This document shows, piece by piece, positions 46,693 to 56,155 of a DNA stretch of 64,000 nt (positions are counted from its first letter, which is position 1; each line of letters starts with the position of its first letter). A program made the translations under genes and the position numbers. The notes under the pieces are model-generated. The model saw only the letters and a list, made by a program, of their open reading frames with translations. It did not search any database and had not been told where the DNA came from. Where the stretch lies: contig CADAOA010000006.1 of the NCBI GenBank assembly GCA_902789435.1, positions 1-64,000 of the forward strand, in the 5' to 3' direction. This DNA is from an uncultured Bacteroidia bacterium (GTDB lineage: Bacteria; Bacteroidota; Bacteroidia; Bacteroidales; UBA932).

Positions 46693-47886
46693 TTAGTCAA
46701 GAATCTTGGTTACCTGACCAGCGCCTACGGTTCTACCACCCTCGCGGATTGCGAACTGGAGACCCTCAGATATTGCTACCGGATAGATAAGCTCTACCTT
46801 GATAGAAATATTATCACCAGGCATAACCATATCGTGACCCTCAGGAAGCTGGATTTCTCCAGTTACATCCAGTGTACGGATGAAGAACTGAGGACGATAC
46901 TTGTTCTTGAAAGGAGTGTGGCGTCCGCCTTCCTCTTTCTTCAGAACGTAAATCTGAGCTTCAAATTCCTTGTGAGGGGTAACGCTACCTGGCTTGGCAA
47001 CTACCATACCTCTCTTAAGCTCTTTCTTGTCGATACCTCTGAGGAGAAGTCCTACGTTATCTCCGGCCTCACCCTCGTCGAGCAGTTTACGGAACATCTC
47101 AACACCGGTAACAACGGTCTTCTTAGGCTCGTCGCCAAGACCGATCAGCTGAACCTCATCACCTACGTGAACAACACCAGTCTCAATTCTACCAGTGGCA
47201 ACAGTACCACGGCCAGTGATTGAGAAGATGTCCTCGATAGGCATCAGGAACGGCTTCTGGTTGTCACGGATAGGAGTAGGGATGTACTCATCGACAGCGT
47301 CCATGAGTTCAAGAACCTTAGCCTCCCACTGTGGATCTCCGTTCAGTGCTCCAAGAGCGGAACCTCTGATGATAGGGCAGTCTTCGTCGAATTTGTAGAA
47401 ACCGAGAAGGTCTCTAACTTCCATCTCTACCAGGTCAAGCATTTCAGCGTCGTCTACCAAGTCAACCTTGTTAAGGAAAACAAGGATCTTTGGAACGTTC
47501 ACCTGACGAGCCAGAAGGATGTGCTCTCTAGTCTGAGGCATAGGACCGTCGGTAGCGGCTACAACAAGGATAGCACCGTCCATCTGGGCAGCACCAGTAA
47601 CCATGTTCTTTACGTAGTCAGCGTGACCCGGGCAGTCAACATGTGCATAGTGACGTTTAGCGGTCTGATACTCAACGTGAGCGGAGTTAATGGTAATACC
47701 TCTCTCCTTCTCCTCCGGAGCGTTGTCAATCTGGTCGAAAGACTTGATATCATCACTGCTGGTGAAACCTTTCTCTGCCAATACCTTGGTGATAGCAGCA
47801 GTAAGAGTGGTTTTACCATGGTCAACATGGCCGATCGTACCAATGTTAACGTGAGGTTTGTCCCTCAAAAATTTTTCTTTTGCCAT
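46693..47886 (-). CDS. tuf: Elongation factor Tu
   Basis: The 397-residue GTPase that brings aminoacyl-tRNA to the ribosome. The start is the ATG at 47886 ([16 protein letters not shown]); the open frame continues upstream into tRNA-Thr, which is not coding. G motifs are [17 protein letters not shown] and NKVDLVDD. The C-terminal domain ends with [15 protein letters not shown]. It is encoded after four tRNAs and before tRNA-Trp, so all are likely cut from one primary transcript. Confidence 0.98.
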   Translation of the reverse strand: MAKEKFLRDKPHVNIGTIGHVDHGKTTLTAAITKVLAEKGFTSSDDIKSFDQIDNAPEEKERGITINSAHVEYQTAKRHYAHVDCPGHADYVKNMVTGAAQMDGAILVVAATDGPMPQTREHILLARQVNVPKILVFLNKVDLVDDAEMLDLVEMEVRDLLGFYKFDEDCPIIRGSALGALNGDPQWEAKVLELMDAVDEYIPTPIRDNQKPFLMPIEDIFSITGRGTVATGRIETGVVHVGDEVQLIGLGDEPKKTVVTGVEMFRKLLDEGEAGDNVGLLLRGIDKKELKRGMVVAKPGSVTPHKEFEAQIYVLKKEEGGRHTPFKNKYRPQFFIRTLDVTGEIQLPEGHDMVMPGDNISIKVELIYPVAISEGLQFAIREGGRTVGAGQVTKILD

Positions 47887-47930
47887 AATGGATAAATTAA
47901 TTAATTTATAATGATTTTGAATATTCTTTG

Positions 47931-48002
<72 letters not shown>

Positions 48003-48007
48003 CTTAG

Positions 48008-48080
48008 AGCGGAAGACGAGGTTCGAACCCGCGACCCTCAGCTTGGAAGGCTGATGCTCTACCAACTGAGCTACTTCCGC
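48008..48080 (-). tRNA. tRNA-Gly (TCC anticodon)
   Basis: The 7-bp acceptor stem is GCGGAAG with CTTCCGC, the T loop is TTCGAAC and the anticodon is TCC (complement of 48045-48047). No encoded CCA. It is 5 bases from the tRNA-Thr(GGT). Confidence 0.96.
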
Positions 48081-48092
48081 AACTAAATTTAG

Positions 48093-48175
48093 TGGAGGGG
48101 GAAGGATTCGAACCTCCGAAGGCATGAGCCAGCAGATTTACAGTCTGCCCCAGTTGGCCACTTTGGTACCCCTCC
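48093..48175 (-). tRNA. tRNA-Tyr (GTA anticodon)
   Basis: An 83-base class II tRNA with a long variable arm, as expected for bacterial tRNA-Tyr. The acceptor stem is GGAGGGG with CCCCTCC, the T loop TTCGAAT and the anticodon GTA (complement of 48139-48141). No encoded CCA. Confidence 0.95.
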
Positions 48176-48199
48176 GTCCAATAATTATGTCTTTTTTTG

Positions 48200-48273
48200 A
48201 GCCGATGGAGGGATTCGAACCCCCGACCAGCTGATTACAAATCAGCTGCTCTGGCCAACTGAGCTACATCGGC
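48200..48273 (-). tRNA. tRNA-Thr (TGT anticodon)
   Basis: The first tRNA of the cluster. Acceptor stem GCCGATG with CATCGGC, T loop TTCGAAT, anticodon TGT (complement of 48237-48239). No encoded CCA. A well-matched promoter is about 30 bases upstream. Confidence 0.96.
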
Positions 48274-48303
48274 AGATAAATCTGCGTTTCTCAAAAGGGA
48301 CTG

Positions 48304-48335
48304 CAAAGGTAGAAGATTTAAATTATTTACCAAAA
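48304..48335 (-). promoter_or_regulatory. Promoter of the tRNA-tuf-secE-rpo operon
   Basis: On the minus strand TTTTG (48331-48335), a 19-base spacer and TACCTTTG (48304-48311) match the Bacteroidota consensus well. It lies between dxs and tRNA-Thr(TGT). A nearby AT-only inverted repeat (48329-48362) overlaps it. Confidence 0.65.
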
Positions 48336-48351
48336 CTTTTTTGAAAAATTA

Positions 48352-50217
48352 TCAAAAAAAGTATTTTATAGCCTTGAGAATGCTCTCGGTATCAAGGCCG
48401 CACTCCTGCAGTTGTTCAGGCACGGTTCCTTGTTCTATGAATCTGTCCGGTATGCCCAGAGGGGTAACCGTACAGTTATGGTTCTTGTCTGCAAGGCTCT
48501 CACATACAGCGCTGTAAAGTCCTCCGATAACGCTTCCGTCCTCAACGGTTATGATATGGTCGTGCTCTGCTGCGGCTTCCAGGACGGCATCCTTGTCAAG
48601 CGGACGGAGGAACCTCATATTGTAATGTGACGGAGTGATTCCCTCCTGTTCGGCCCTGGCTATGGCCTCCTTGACCTTGTTGCCGATGGTTCCAATGGAA
48701 AGTACGGCCACACGGCTTCCTTTTTTCAACCTTTCTGCCTTGCCCGGGACGATCTTCCTGAATTCCTCCGGAAGTTCGAGTCCCTGGCAGTTGCCCCTAG
48801 GGTAGCGGATGGTAACCGGGCCCTTGTAATCTTCCAGGGTAGCGGAGTAAATCATATCCTGCATCTCAATCTCGTCGATAGGGGCCATCTCTATTATATT
48901 AGGTATAAACCTCAGGTAAGCCAGGTCGAAGGCTCCCTGGTGGGTAGCTCCGTCTTCTCCGACCAGTCCGGCGCGGTCTATCGTGAATATGACCTTGAGT
49001 TCCTGGAGGGCCACATCGTGGATAATCTGGTCGAATCCTCTCTGGAGGAAGGAAGAATAGATATTGCAGAACGGAATCATTCCATTCGCGGCAAGACCTG
49101 CCGAGAAGGTTACGGCGTGTTCCTCAGCGATGCCGACATCGAAAGTCCTTTCCGGGAAGGCCTTCATCATATCGCTGAGCTGACCTCCGGAGAGCATGGC
49201 AGGGGTTATGCCAACGATCCTGCTGTCCTTTTCAGCCAGTTTCACTATGGTCTGGCCGAAAATGTTCTGGTATTTCAGTGGAGCTCCCTCGGTGCGGATC
49301 CTTTCCCCGGTTTCTATATCGAACTTGCCCGGGGCGTGCCATATGCTCTGATGCTCTTCGGCCGGCTTGTAGCCCTTGCCCTTGAGGGTTCTTATGTGAA
49401 GGAGTTTAGGCCCTTTCATAGGCAAAACCCTGTTGAGCATGCCCACCAGTTCCCCGACATTGTTTCCGTCGATTATACCAAAATACCTGAACCCCAGCCC
49501 GGAGAATATGGTCGAATGCTTGAAGAAAAAGTTCTTTGTGCTGACCACCGCCTTCTGGATCCTGCTTCTGAGCCAACCGTTGCCCAAGATTCCCCATACC
49601 TTGTTCTTCAGGCTGTTGTAAGTCTTGGAGGTGCTCATTCTCAACAGGTAGTTATGCATCGCGCCAACATTCTCGTCTATGGCGATCTGGTTGTCGTTGA
49701 GAATTACCAGAAGGTTCGTACCGGAAGCTCCGGCGTTATTTATGCCTTCGTATGCGAGGCCTCCGGAGAAGGCTCCGTCTCCAAGAACTGCAACTACTTT
49801 GGTTGCCTTTCCCTGAAGTTTGGCTGCAGTCGCCAGTCCAAGGGCTGCCGAAACGGAAGTGGATGCGTGCCCTGCTCCGAATGAGTCGTATGGGCTTTCG
49901 CTCATCTTCGGGAAGCCGGACAGGCCGTCCTTCTTGCGGTTCTGTTTGAAGAGTTCCCGTCTTCCGGTGATAATCTTGTGGGCATAAGCCTGATGCCCCA
50001 CATCCCAGACGATCTTGTCTTCCGGAGTGTCAAGTACATAATGAAGCGCCACGGCAAGTTCCACGCTTCCAAGGGAAGCTCCCAGATGCCCCGGGTTGGT
50101 TGCGCAGCACTCTATCATATATTCCCTGATTTCTTCGCACAGGGTTTCCAGTTGCCTTATGGTAAGGCTTTTGATATCTGCAGGTGAATTAATCTTATCT
50201 AGTATAGCAAATTCCAT
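48352..50217 (-). CDS. dxs: 1-deoxy-D-xylulose-5-phosphate synthase
   Basis: Dxs condenses pyruvate with glyceraldehyde-3-phosphate in a thiamine-diphosphate reaction, starting non-mevalonate isoprenoid synthesis and feeding vitamin B6 (PdxJ here). The 621-residue length is typical. The N-terminal ATNPGHLGASLGSVELAVAL and VWDVGHQAYAHKI contain conserved His; the TPP loop is AVLGDGAFSGGLAYEGINNAG, and the transketolase core has FDVGIAEEHAVTFSAGLA. It begins 16 bases after the MFS permease stop, so the two are likely co-transcribed. Confidence 0.97.
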   Translation of the reverse strand: MEFAILDKINSPADIKSLTIRQLETLCEEIREYMIECCATNPGHLGASLGSVELAVALHYVLDTPEDKIVWDVGHQAYAHKIITGRRELFKQNRKKDGLSGFPKMSESPYDSFGAGHASTSVSAALGLATAAKLQGKATKVVAVLGDGAFSGGLAYEGINNAGASGTNLLVILNDNQIAIDENVGAMHNYLLRMSTSKTYNSLKNKVWGILGNGWLRSRIQKAVVSTKNFFFKHSTIFSGLGFRYFGIIDGNNVGELVGMLNRVLPMKGPKLLHIRTLKGKGYKPAEEHQSIWHAPGKFDIETGERIRTEGAPLKYQNIFGQTIVKLAEKDSRIVGITPAMLSGGQLSDMMKAFPERTFDVGIAEEHAVTFSAGLAANGMIPFCNIYSSFLQRGFDQIIHDVALQELKVIFTIDRAGLVGEDGATHQGAFDLAYLRFIPNIIEMAPIDEIEMQDMIYSATLEDYKGPVTIRYPRGNCQGLELPEEFRKIVPGKAERLKKGSRVAVLSIGTIGNKVKEAIARAEQEGITPSHYNMRFLRPLDKDAVLEAAAEHDHIITVEDGSVIGGLYSAVCESLADKNHNCTVTPLGIPDRFIEQGTVPEQLQECGLDTESILKAIKYFF

Positions 50218-50233
50218 TTCTGAAATGTTAGTC

Positions 50234-51634
50234 TCATTTTTTCTTTCCCTCGTCGAGTCCGTAATGTCTCTTGCGGTCCAGCCTGCGGAGAGCGAAGGCC
50301 AGGATTATGGCAACGACTCCCATTGCCGCGAAGATGATCTGAGGGAGGGTATAATCGTACTTAATATTGTCCGGATAACTTACGGTTCCGCCTGAGAATG
50401 TGCTCAGAAGGCAGAATTTGTCAAGTACCCACCCGATGGCCATGGGAACCAGCATCAGGCCTATGTTCTGGATGAAAAACGCCAGGGCAATGGAGGTTCC
50501 GTATTGCTTCTGCGGCATAATCTTGGCCAGGGAAGGCCACAGTGCAGCCGGAAGCATTGCGTAACCGAGCCCAAGTAGCAGCAGTAAAGCTACCGCAATC
50601 CAGATGCTGTGGACTCCCGGAAGACCGAAAACTACGTGAACCACCGTTATCGCCAAGGCTCCGATGATCATGAGCAGGGTACCCTTTCCGTATTTGTCGT
50701 AAACGGCTCCGAAAAGAGGGGAGAACAAAATGCATCCGAATGGTATAAGGGATGGGAATATTCCTGAATAGAAAGGAGTTACATCGTTGAACTTATTAAC
50801 CATAAGGTCTGACGTGAACTTGAAGAACGGGCTTACCGCAGCATAGAAGATAAGGCATAGTATGGATATCAGCCAGAACCCCGGATTGGAGATGATGCTC
50901 TTGACATCCTTGAGGGAGAAGGAGGCTTCCTCGTCTTTTCCCTCTTCCTTTCTCCGCTCGGCTATCTGTCGGTCCAGTTTCCTGTCCTGCAGGCAGTAAA
51001 CGAAGAAACCCAACATTCCGATTATCAGGAACACCAGACCGATTCCCACTGTGGTAGTGACATTGTGGAGCCTTTCAGAAATCATCGGGGAGAAAATTAG
51101 GGCCACTCCGCTACCCAGCCTGGCTATGGACAGCTGTATGGCCATAGCAAGAGCCAGTTCCTTGCCGCTGAACCACTTGACTATGGCCTTGCTGATGGAG
51201 ATTCCGGCCATTTCACATCCGGTTCCAAAAACAGCAAACCCCATACTTGCCCAAAGAACCTGTTTCTTCATTGTCATGCTCAGGAAAGAAACGTTCCCTG
51301 CATCCGAAGGAATGCAGGTAACGGCATAATACTTAAGGGCGAAACCTGCCACCATCAGTATGCAGCCCAGGTTTCCCGTCAGTCGTATTCCTTTCTTGTC
51401 CAACAGCAGTCCGCTGAAAATCAGCATGCCCAGAAAGACATTGAAGACGCTCTGAGCTGCCCCGAAGTAGCCATACTCAGTGCTTGTCCAGGCGTTGTCC
51501 TCCTCCAGGAGCGTCTTGAGCGGAGAATAAACGTCTGAAGCCAGATAGGCCGCAAACATTACGAACGACACTATCATAAGTGCCGTCCAGCGGGCTTTTG
51601 CCGAATCTCTGAGCAATTTCTTTATGTGCTCCAT
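50234..51634 (-). CDS. Major facilitator superfamily permease (paralogue 1)
   Basis: A 466-residue inner-membrane protein with about twelve hydrophobic segments. The N-terminal LRDSAKARWTALMIVSF matches that of the two divergent paralogues, and the central VKWFSGKELALAMAIQLS motif is shared among all three. The MFS loop motif is present as FSGLLLDKKGIRLTG. The Glu/Lys-rich central loop (ERRKEEGKDEEAS) separates the two halves. The substrate is unknown; sequence style resembles MFSD1-like or organic-anion permeases of gut Bacteroidota. It lies directly before dxs and shares a 102-base divergent region with paralogue 2. Confidence 0.8.
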   Translation of the reverse strand: MEHIKKLLRDSAKARWTALMIVSFVMFAAYLASDVYSPLKTLLEEDNAWTSTEYGYFGAAQSVFNVFLGMLIFSGLLLDKKGIRLTGNLGCILMVAGFALKYYAVTCIPSDAGNVSFLSMTMKKQVLWASMGFAVFGTGCEMAGISISKAIVKWFSGKELALAMAIQLSIARLGSGVALIFSPMISERLHNVTTTVGIGLVFLIIGMLGFFVYCLQDRKLDRQIAERRKEEGKDEEASFSLKDVKSIISNPGFWLISILCLIFYAAVSPFFKFTSDLMVNKFNDVTPFYSGIFPSLIPFGCILFSPLFGAVYDKYGKGTLLMIIGALAITVVHVVFGLPGVHSIWIAVALLLLLGLGYAMLPAALWPSLAKIMPQKQYGTSIALAFFIQNIGLMLVPMAIGWVLDKFCLLSTFSGGTVSYPDNIKYDYTLPQIIFAAMGVVAIILAFALRRLDRKRHYGLDEGKKK

Positions 51635-51659
51635 ATAGTGTCTTTGCTAAAATCAGGTG

Positions 51660-51687
51660 GCAATTTACTCAATATTTTGTAAATTGC
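51660..51687. promoter_or_regulatory. 9-bp inverted repeat in the MFS divergent region
   Basis: Two perfect 9-base arms, GCAATTTAC (51660-51668) and GTAAATTGC (51679-51687), flank ten bases. It is centred between the oppositely transcribed permease genes and could be an operator. A TATCTTTA near 51715 might be a degenerate -7 box for the plus-strand gene. Confidence 0.45.
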
Positions 51688-51736
51688 GAAGTCATTTTGG
51701 CACTGAAGGAGAAAAATATCTTTAAACATATAAACA

Positions 51737-53359
51737 ATGACTACAGATCTTAAAAAGACTCTAAGAGATTCGGCCGCAATACGCTGGACTGCCCTGCTGC
51801 TTCTGGCGCTTGCAATGTTCTGTTCATATATCTTTATGGACATACTGAGCCCGATCAAAGATTTGATGCAGGAAACAAGGGGCTGGGACTCAACCGCATT
51901 CGGTACAATGCAGGGTTCCGAGACGTTCCTTAACGTGTTCGTTTTCTTCCTGATTTTCGCGGGTATCATCCTGGACAAGATGGGTGTGAGATTCACCGCC
52001 ATCCTTTCCGGATTCGTGATGCTGGTAGGCGCGGTGATCAAATGGTATGCTGTAACGGACTCGTTTGCCGGAACTTCCATCGCCGCCTGGTTTGACGCTA
52101 ACCTTAATTATATTCCAGGTTTCGATGAACTGGGCATTTCTCCGTTCTACAGGGGAATGCCGGCATCTGCCAAGTTTGCCGCCGTGGGATTCATGATCTT
52201 CGGATGCGGAGTGGAGATGGCCGGAATCACGGTTTCAAGAGGTATCGTAAAATGGTTCAAAGGCCGTGAGATGGCTTTGGCAATGGGTTCAGAGATGGCT
52301 CTGGCCAGACTGGGCGTGGCAACCTGCATGATATTCTCGCCGATGTTCGCCAAGATGGGCGAGCATATAGATGTATCCCGCAGCGTGGCTTTCGGAGTAG
52401 TCCTTCTGATGATTGCCCTGATAATGTTCATCGTCTACTTCTTCATGGACAAGAAGCTGGATGCCCAGACCGGAGAGGCTGAGGAAAAGGACGATCCTTT
52501 CAAGGTCAGCGATATCGGAGCTATCCTGCGCTCAAGCGGATTCTGGCTGGTTGCCCTGCTTTGCGTTCTCTATTACTCAGCGATATTCCCGTTCCAGAAA
52601 TATGCGGTTAACATGCTTCAGTGTAACCTTACCTTCGTGGATGTGAAAGAAGGTTCCTTCTGGGCAAGTAACACCGTTACCATAGTACAGTACATCATCA
52701 TGCTGGTAGTTGCGGTAGCCGCCTTTATGAGCAATTTCTCCAAGGGCAAGGCGAAGAAAGGCTTCTTGCTTGCCATCGCGATAATCGCCCTTATAGTATT
52801 CTGCTACATGGGTTATATGAGAGGCAGTGCCGAGACCATATTTGCCGTATTCCCTCTCCTGGCAGTGGGTATAACCCCGATTCTCGGAAGCTATGTTGAC
52901 CACAAGGGCAAGGCCGCCTCTATGCTTGTGCTGGGTTCCATCCTCCTTATTATCTGCCACCTGACATTCGCCTTCATACTGCCGATGTTCAAGGGTAGCT
53001 CAGTCGGTGGAGTTGTGGTTGCCTACGTTACCATCCTTGTACTTGGAGCTTCATTCTCCCTGGTTCCGGCATCACTCTGGCCAAGCGTTCCTAAACTGGT
53101 TGACCAGAAGATCATCGGTAGCGCATATGCTCTGATATTCTGGATCCAGAACATAGGTTTGTGGCTCTTCCCTCTGCTTATCGGCAAGGTTCTGGACAAG
53201 ACCAATCCGGATGTGGACGATCCTACACAGTTCGACTACACGGCTCCTCTGGTTATGTTGGCCTGCCTGGGTGTTGCAGCCCTCATCCTGGGCTTCATAC
53301 TCAAGAGAGTGGACCGTAAGAAGGGTTATGGCCTGGAACTTCCTAACATCAAGGAATAA
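51737..53359 (+). CDS. Major facilitator superfamily permease (paralogue 2, with extra helices)
   Basis: A 540-residue paralogue of the flanking permeases (LRDSAAIRWTALLLLALA; VKWFKGREMALAMGSEMA). It is about 70 residues longer. Between the shared LLCVLYYSAIFPFQKYAVN segment and the shared VDHKGKAASMLVLGS segment it has an insertion of roughly 55 residues containing two additional hydrophobic stretches (IVQYIIMLVVAVAAFMSNF and a helix around IAIIALIVFCYMGYM) separated by basic residues. That predicts about fourteen membrane helices. The shared C-terminal motif VPASLWPSVPKL and IFWIQNIGLWLFP follow. Substrate unknown. Confidence 0.8.
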   Translation: MTTDLKKTLRDSAAIRWTALLLLALAMFCSYIFMDILSPIKDLMQETRGWDSTAFGTMQGSETFLNVFVFFLIFAGIILDKMGVRFTAILSGFVMLVGAVIKWYAVTDSFAGTSIAAWFDANLNYIPGFDELGISPFYRGMPASAKFAAVGFMIFGCGVEMAGITVSRGIVKWFKGREMALAMGSEMALARLGVATCMIFSPMFAKMGEHIDVSRSVAFGVVLLMIALIMFIVYFFMDKKLDAQTGEAEEKDDPFKVSDIGAILRSSGFWLVALLCVLYYSAIFPFQKYAVNMLQCNLTFVDVKEGSFWASNTVTIVQYIIMLVVAVAAFMSNFSKGKAKKGFLLAIAIIALIVFCYMGYMRGSAETIFAVFPLLAVGITPILGSYVDHKGKAASMLVLGSILLIICHLTFAFILPMFKGSSVGGVVVAYVTILVLGASFSLVPASLWPSVPKLVDQKIIGSAYALIFWIQNIGLWLFPLLIGKVLDKTNPDVDDPTQFDYTAPLVMLACLGVAALILGFILKRVDRKKGYGLELPNIKE

Positions 53360-53392
53360 ATCATTCAGAAACAATAATAAACAACTATAAAG

Positions 53393-54814
53393 ATGAACAA
53401 AGCAGTCAAACTTCTCAGAGACTCCAAGAGCGCAAGGTGGATTGTGCTCGCCTGTCTCGTGGTCCCGATGTTTGCATCGTATTTCTTTGATGATATGTTC
53501 TCAACCCTGAGCCATATCTTCAAGACTCCTGAAATGCTCCAGCTCGGATGGGATTCCCAGAACTACGGTTTCTATGCCGGCGGTTATTCCTTCCTCTGCG
53601 TATGGGGCGGACTTATTATCTGCGGTATGCTCCTCGACAAGTGGGGTGTTAGGGTAACAGGCTCAATCTTCGTTGGAATGATGGTGGGCGGTGCTGCAAT
53701 TGTGGCATACGCCATTTCTTCAAGTTTCAACGGCAGCGGCCTGGCAAACTGGATGCATAATTCAGTAGGAATCGCCAAACCTTCACTGTGGCTGGCGTAT
53801 GTCGGATGTATGCTATTCGGTCTGGGCAGCGAAATTGCCGGAGTCGCAGTTACGCGTTCCATTGCCAAATGGTTCAAAGGCAAGGAAATGGCCTTTGCAA
53901 TGGGAGCGCAGCTTGCTATCGCCAGACTGGGTACTGCAATGGCCTTCGTGCTTTCTCCTGTTCTTGTGGGCGAGCACGCAAAGGACGCTCTGTACACCTT
54001 CGCCGAGACTAACCGTCCTGCTCTTGTAGGCCTTGCAATAATGATTGTGGGCATCATACTCTGGAGCGTATTCATCACGATGGACGCCAAGTTCGACAAG
54101 CAGACCGGAGAGACCGACACCAAGGAAACCAGCGAGGACGACAAGTTCAAGTTCTCAGACATCTTCAAGATTCTGACCAACAAGCACTATATCCTGATTT
54201 CCCTGCTTTGCGTGTTCTTCTACTGCTGCATCATTTCATTCAAGAAGTTCGCTACCTCCATCATCATCCCTCGCTTCGGCCTGGATGTGGAGACAGCAGC
54301 CTGGATGGTTTCAATGATTCCGTTCTGTACGGTTATCGGAACTCCTCTGTTCGGTATCCTGGTTGACAAGATCGGAAAGGCTACCACCTGGATGATTCTG
54401 GGAAGCTGCATGGTACTTGCCGCTCACCTTATCATCGCATTTGCACCTGAGGGAAGCCAGTTCTCCGGCTATGCCGCTATCGGTATCCTCGGAATAGGTT
54501 ACAGTCTTGTTCCGGCAGCAATGTGGCCAAGCGTTCCTAAGATCATACCGGAGAAGAACCTCGGTACTGCATACTCCCTGATTTACTGGATCCAGAATAT
54601 GGGTATGCTGCTGGTTCCTATCTTCGTTGGCGGAGTGCTGAAGAAATACGTGATAGACGCCGGCAACCATGCCCAGGAGATTACCGCTGCCGTAAGGGCA
54701 GAATATATCTTCATCGGCCTTGGAATAGTTGCTGTCATCGTATCTCTCCTGCTTAAGGCTTCATCCAAGAAGAATCCTCAGCTGGAGCTCGACCTTCCTA
54801 ACAAGAAGAAGTAA
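53393..54814 (+). CDS. Major facilitator superfamily permease (paralogue 3)
   Basis: A 473-residue paralogue starting 33 bases after paralogue 2, on the same strand. It shares LRDSKSARWIVLACLV, AKWFKGKEMAFAMGAQLA, VPAAMWPSVPKI and IYWIQNMGMLLVP with the other two. It lacks the central insertion and has about twelve helices. The Glu/Lys/Asp-rich cytoplasmic loop (KQTGETDTKETSEDD) is longer than in paralogue 1. It ends before a strong bidirectional terminator. The substrate is unknown; duplicated copies may have different specificities. Confidence 0.8.
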   Translation: MNKAVKLLRDSKSARWIVLACLVVPMFASYFFDDMFSTLSHIFKTPEMLQLGWDSQNYGFYAGGYSFLCVWGGLIICGMLLDKWGVRVTGSIFVGMMVGGAAIVAYAISSSFNGSGLANWMHNSVGIAKPSLWLAYVGCMLFGLGSEIAGVAVTRSIAKWFKGKEMAFAMGAQLAIARLGTAMAFVLSPVLVGEHAKDALYTFAETNRPALVGLAIMIVGIILWSVFITMDAKFDKQTGETDTKETSEDDKFKFSDIFKILTNKHYILISLLCVFFYCCIISFKKFATSIIIPRFGLDVETAAWMVSMIPFCTVIGTPLFGILVDKIGKATTWMILGSCMVLAAHLIIAFAPEGSQFSGYAAIGILGIGYSLVPAAMWPSVPKIIPEKNLGTAYSLIYWIQNMGMLLVPIFVGGVLKKYVIDAGNHAQEITAAVRAEYIFIGLGIVAVIVSLLLKASSKKNPQLELDLPNKKK

Positions 54815-54827
54815 TGAAATGAGTCAA

Positions 54828-54858
54828 CAAAAAAAAAGCGCCACACGGCGCTTTTTTT
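54828..54858. terminator. Bidirectional terminator between MFS paralogue 3 and purA
   Basis: A 6-bp GC-rich stem (54837-54842 with 54847-54852) with an ACAC loop is flanked by nine A and seven T, serving both convergent genes. Confidence 0.9.
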
Positions 54859-54861
54859 GTT

Positions 54862-56121
54862 TTACAACTTAATTGTCTGGGATCGGTCAGGTCCTACGGA
54901 AGCGTAGGAAACCTTTACTCCCAACTCTTTCTCAATGAAGGCTATGTAGCGTTTGAAGGCTGAAGGAAGCTCCTTGGCTGTCTTGCACTTGGTCAGGTCT
55001 TTCTTCCAGCCCTTGAATTCTTTGTAAACCGGTTCTATCTTGGCACTGACTTCGTAAGGATAGCGGTCTGTCTTCTTGCCGTCCACCTTGTAGGCTACTG
55101 CAACCTTTATGGTGTCAAAGCTGTCGAGTACGTCAGCCTTCATCATAATCAGGTCTGTAACGCCGTCCACCATAATCGCGAACTTGAGGGCAGGCAGGTC
55201 CAGCCATCCGGTTCTTCTCGGTCTTCCGGTTGTTGCTCCAAACTCGTGTCCTTTCTGGCGGAGTTCTTCTCCGACAGCATCGTTGAGCTCGGTAGGGAAA
55301 GGTCCGCTGCCGACTCTGGTGCAGTAGGCCTTGAATACTCCGAATACCTTGCCGATCTTGGTAGGGGCCACTCCCAGTCCGGTGCAGGCTCCGGCGCAGA
55401 TCGTTGAAGAACTGGTCACAAACGGATAAGCTCCGAAGTCCACGTCCAGCATTGTTCCCTGGGCTCCTTCCGCAAGTGCTTTCTTTGTCTTGAGCAGAGC
55501 GTTGAGTTCATATTCGCTGTCCACGATCTTGAACTTCTTAAGATACTCTACAGCCTTGAACCACTCTTTCTCGTTCTTGTTGATATCGTATTCAAAATCA
55601 AACTGTTTCAGGTATGAAGCATGCCTTTGTTTGAGGGTGTTGAACTTCTTCTTGAAATCCTTTGACAGAACTTCTCCCACTCTGAGGCCGTTTCTTCCGG
55701 TCTTGTCCATATAGGTCGGTCCTATGCCCTTGAGAGTGGAACCGATCTTGGTCTTTCCCAGACTTGCCTCGGAAGCGGCATCCATAATCCTGTGGGTAGG
55801 GAGTATCAGATGGGCTCTCTTGGAGATGATAATGTTCTTTGTCGGGTCAACACCCATCTTGGCGATGGCCTGGCATTCTTCCTGGAAGATAATCGGATCC
55901 AGGACCACACCATTGCCGATTACATTGACTGTGTTCTTGCGGAAAACTCCCGCCGGAACGGAATGGAGTACAAAACTCTTACCTGAGAACTGCAGGGAAT
56001 GTCCTGCGTTGGGGCCTCCCTGGAATCTGCATATAACAGGGTAGTTTCTGGCAAGCACATCCACAATTTTGCCCTTGCCTTCGTCTCCCCACTGAAGGCC
56101 CAATACAACATCAACTTTCAT
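54862..56121 (-). CDS. purA: Adenylosuccinate synthase
   Basis: PurA uses GTP to join aspartate to IMP. The 419-residue length is typical. The N-terminal LGLQWGDEGKGKIVD loop carries the phosphate-binding residues, with HSLQFSGKSFVLHSVPAG following. GSTLKGIGPTYMDKTGRNG and EGAQGTMLDVDFGAYPFVT are hallmarks. The C-terminal region (SYASVGPDRSQTIKL) binds base. It follows ssb by a 34-base gap on the minus strand, likely one transcript, and ends at the terminator. Confidence 0.97.
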   Translation of the reverse strand: MKVDVVLGLQWGDEGKGKIVDVLARNYPVICRFQGGPNAGHSLQFSGKSFVLHSVPAGVFRKNTVNVIGNGVVLDPIIFQEECQAIAKMGVDPTKNIIISKRAHLILPTHRIMDAASEASLGKTKIGSTLKGIGPTYMDKTGRNGLRVGEVLSKDFKKKFNTLKQRHASYLKQFDFEYDINKNEKEWFKAVEYLKKFKIVDSEYELNALLKTKKALAEGAQGTMLDVDFGAYPFVTSSSTICAGACTGLGVAPTKIGKVFGVFKAYCTRVGSGPFPTELNDAVGEELRQKGHEFGATTGRPRRTGWLDLPALKFAIMVDGVTDLIMMKADVLDSFDTIKVAVAYKVDGKKTDRYPYEVSAKIEPVYKEFKGWKKDLTKCKTAKELPSAFKRYIAFIEKELGVKVSYASVGPDRSQTIKL

Positions 56122-56155
56122 ATAGTGTTTGTTTTAATCGCGATAAAAATCAAGT

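Noticed and set aside
48329..48362. AT-only inverted repeat at the end of dxs as a terminator
   Set aside because: The stem is made nearly only of A-T pairs, overlaps the tRNA promoter -33 and is not followed by a proper T run; left as unexplained.
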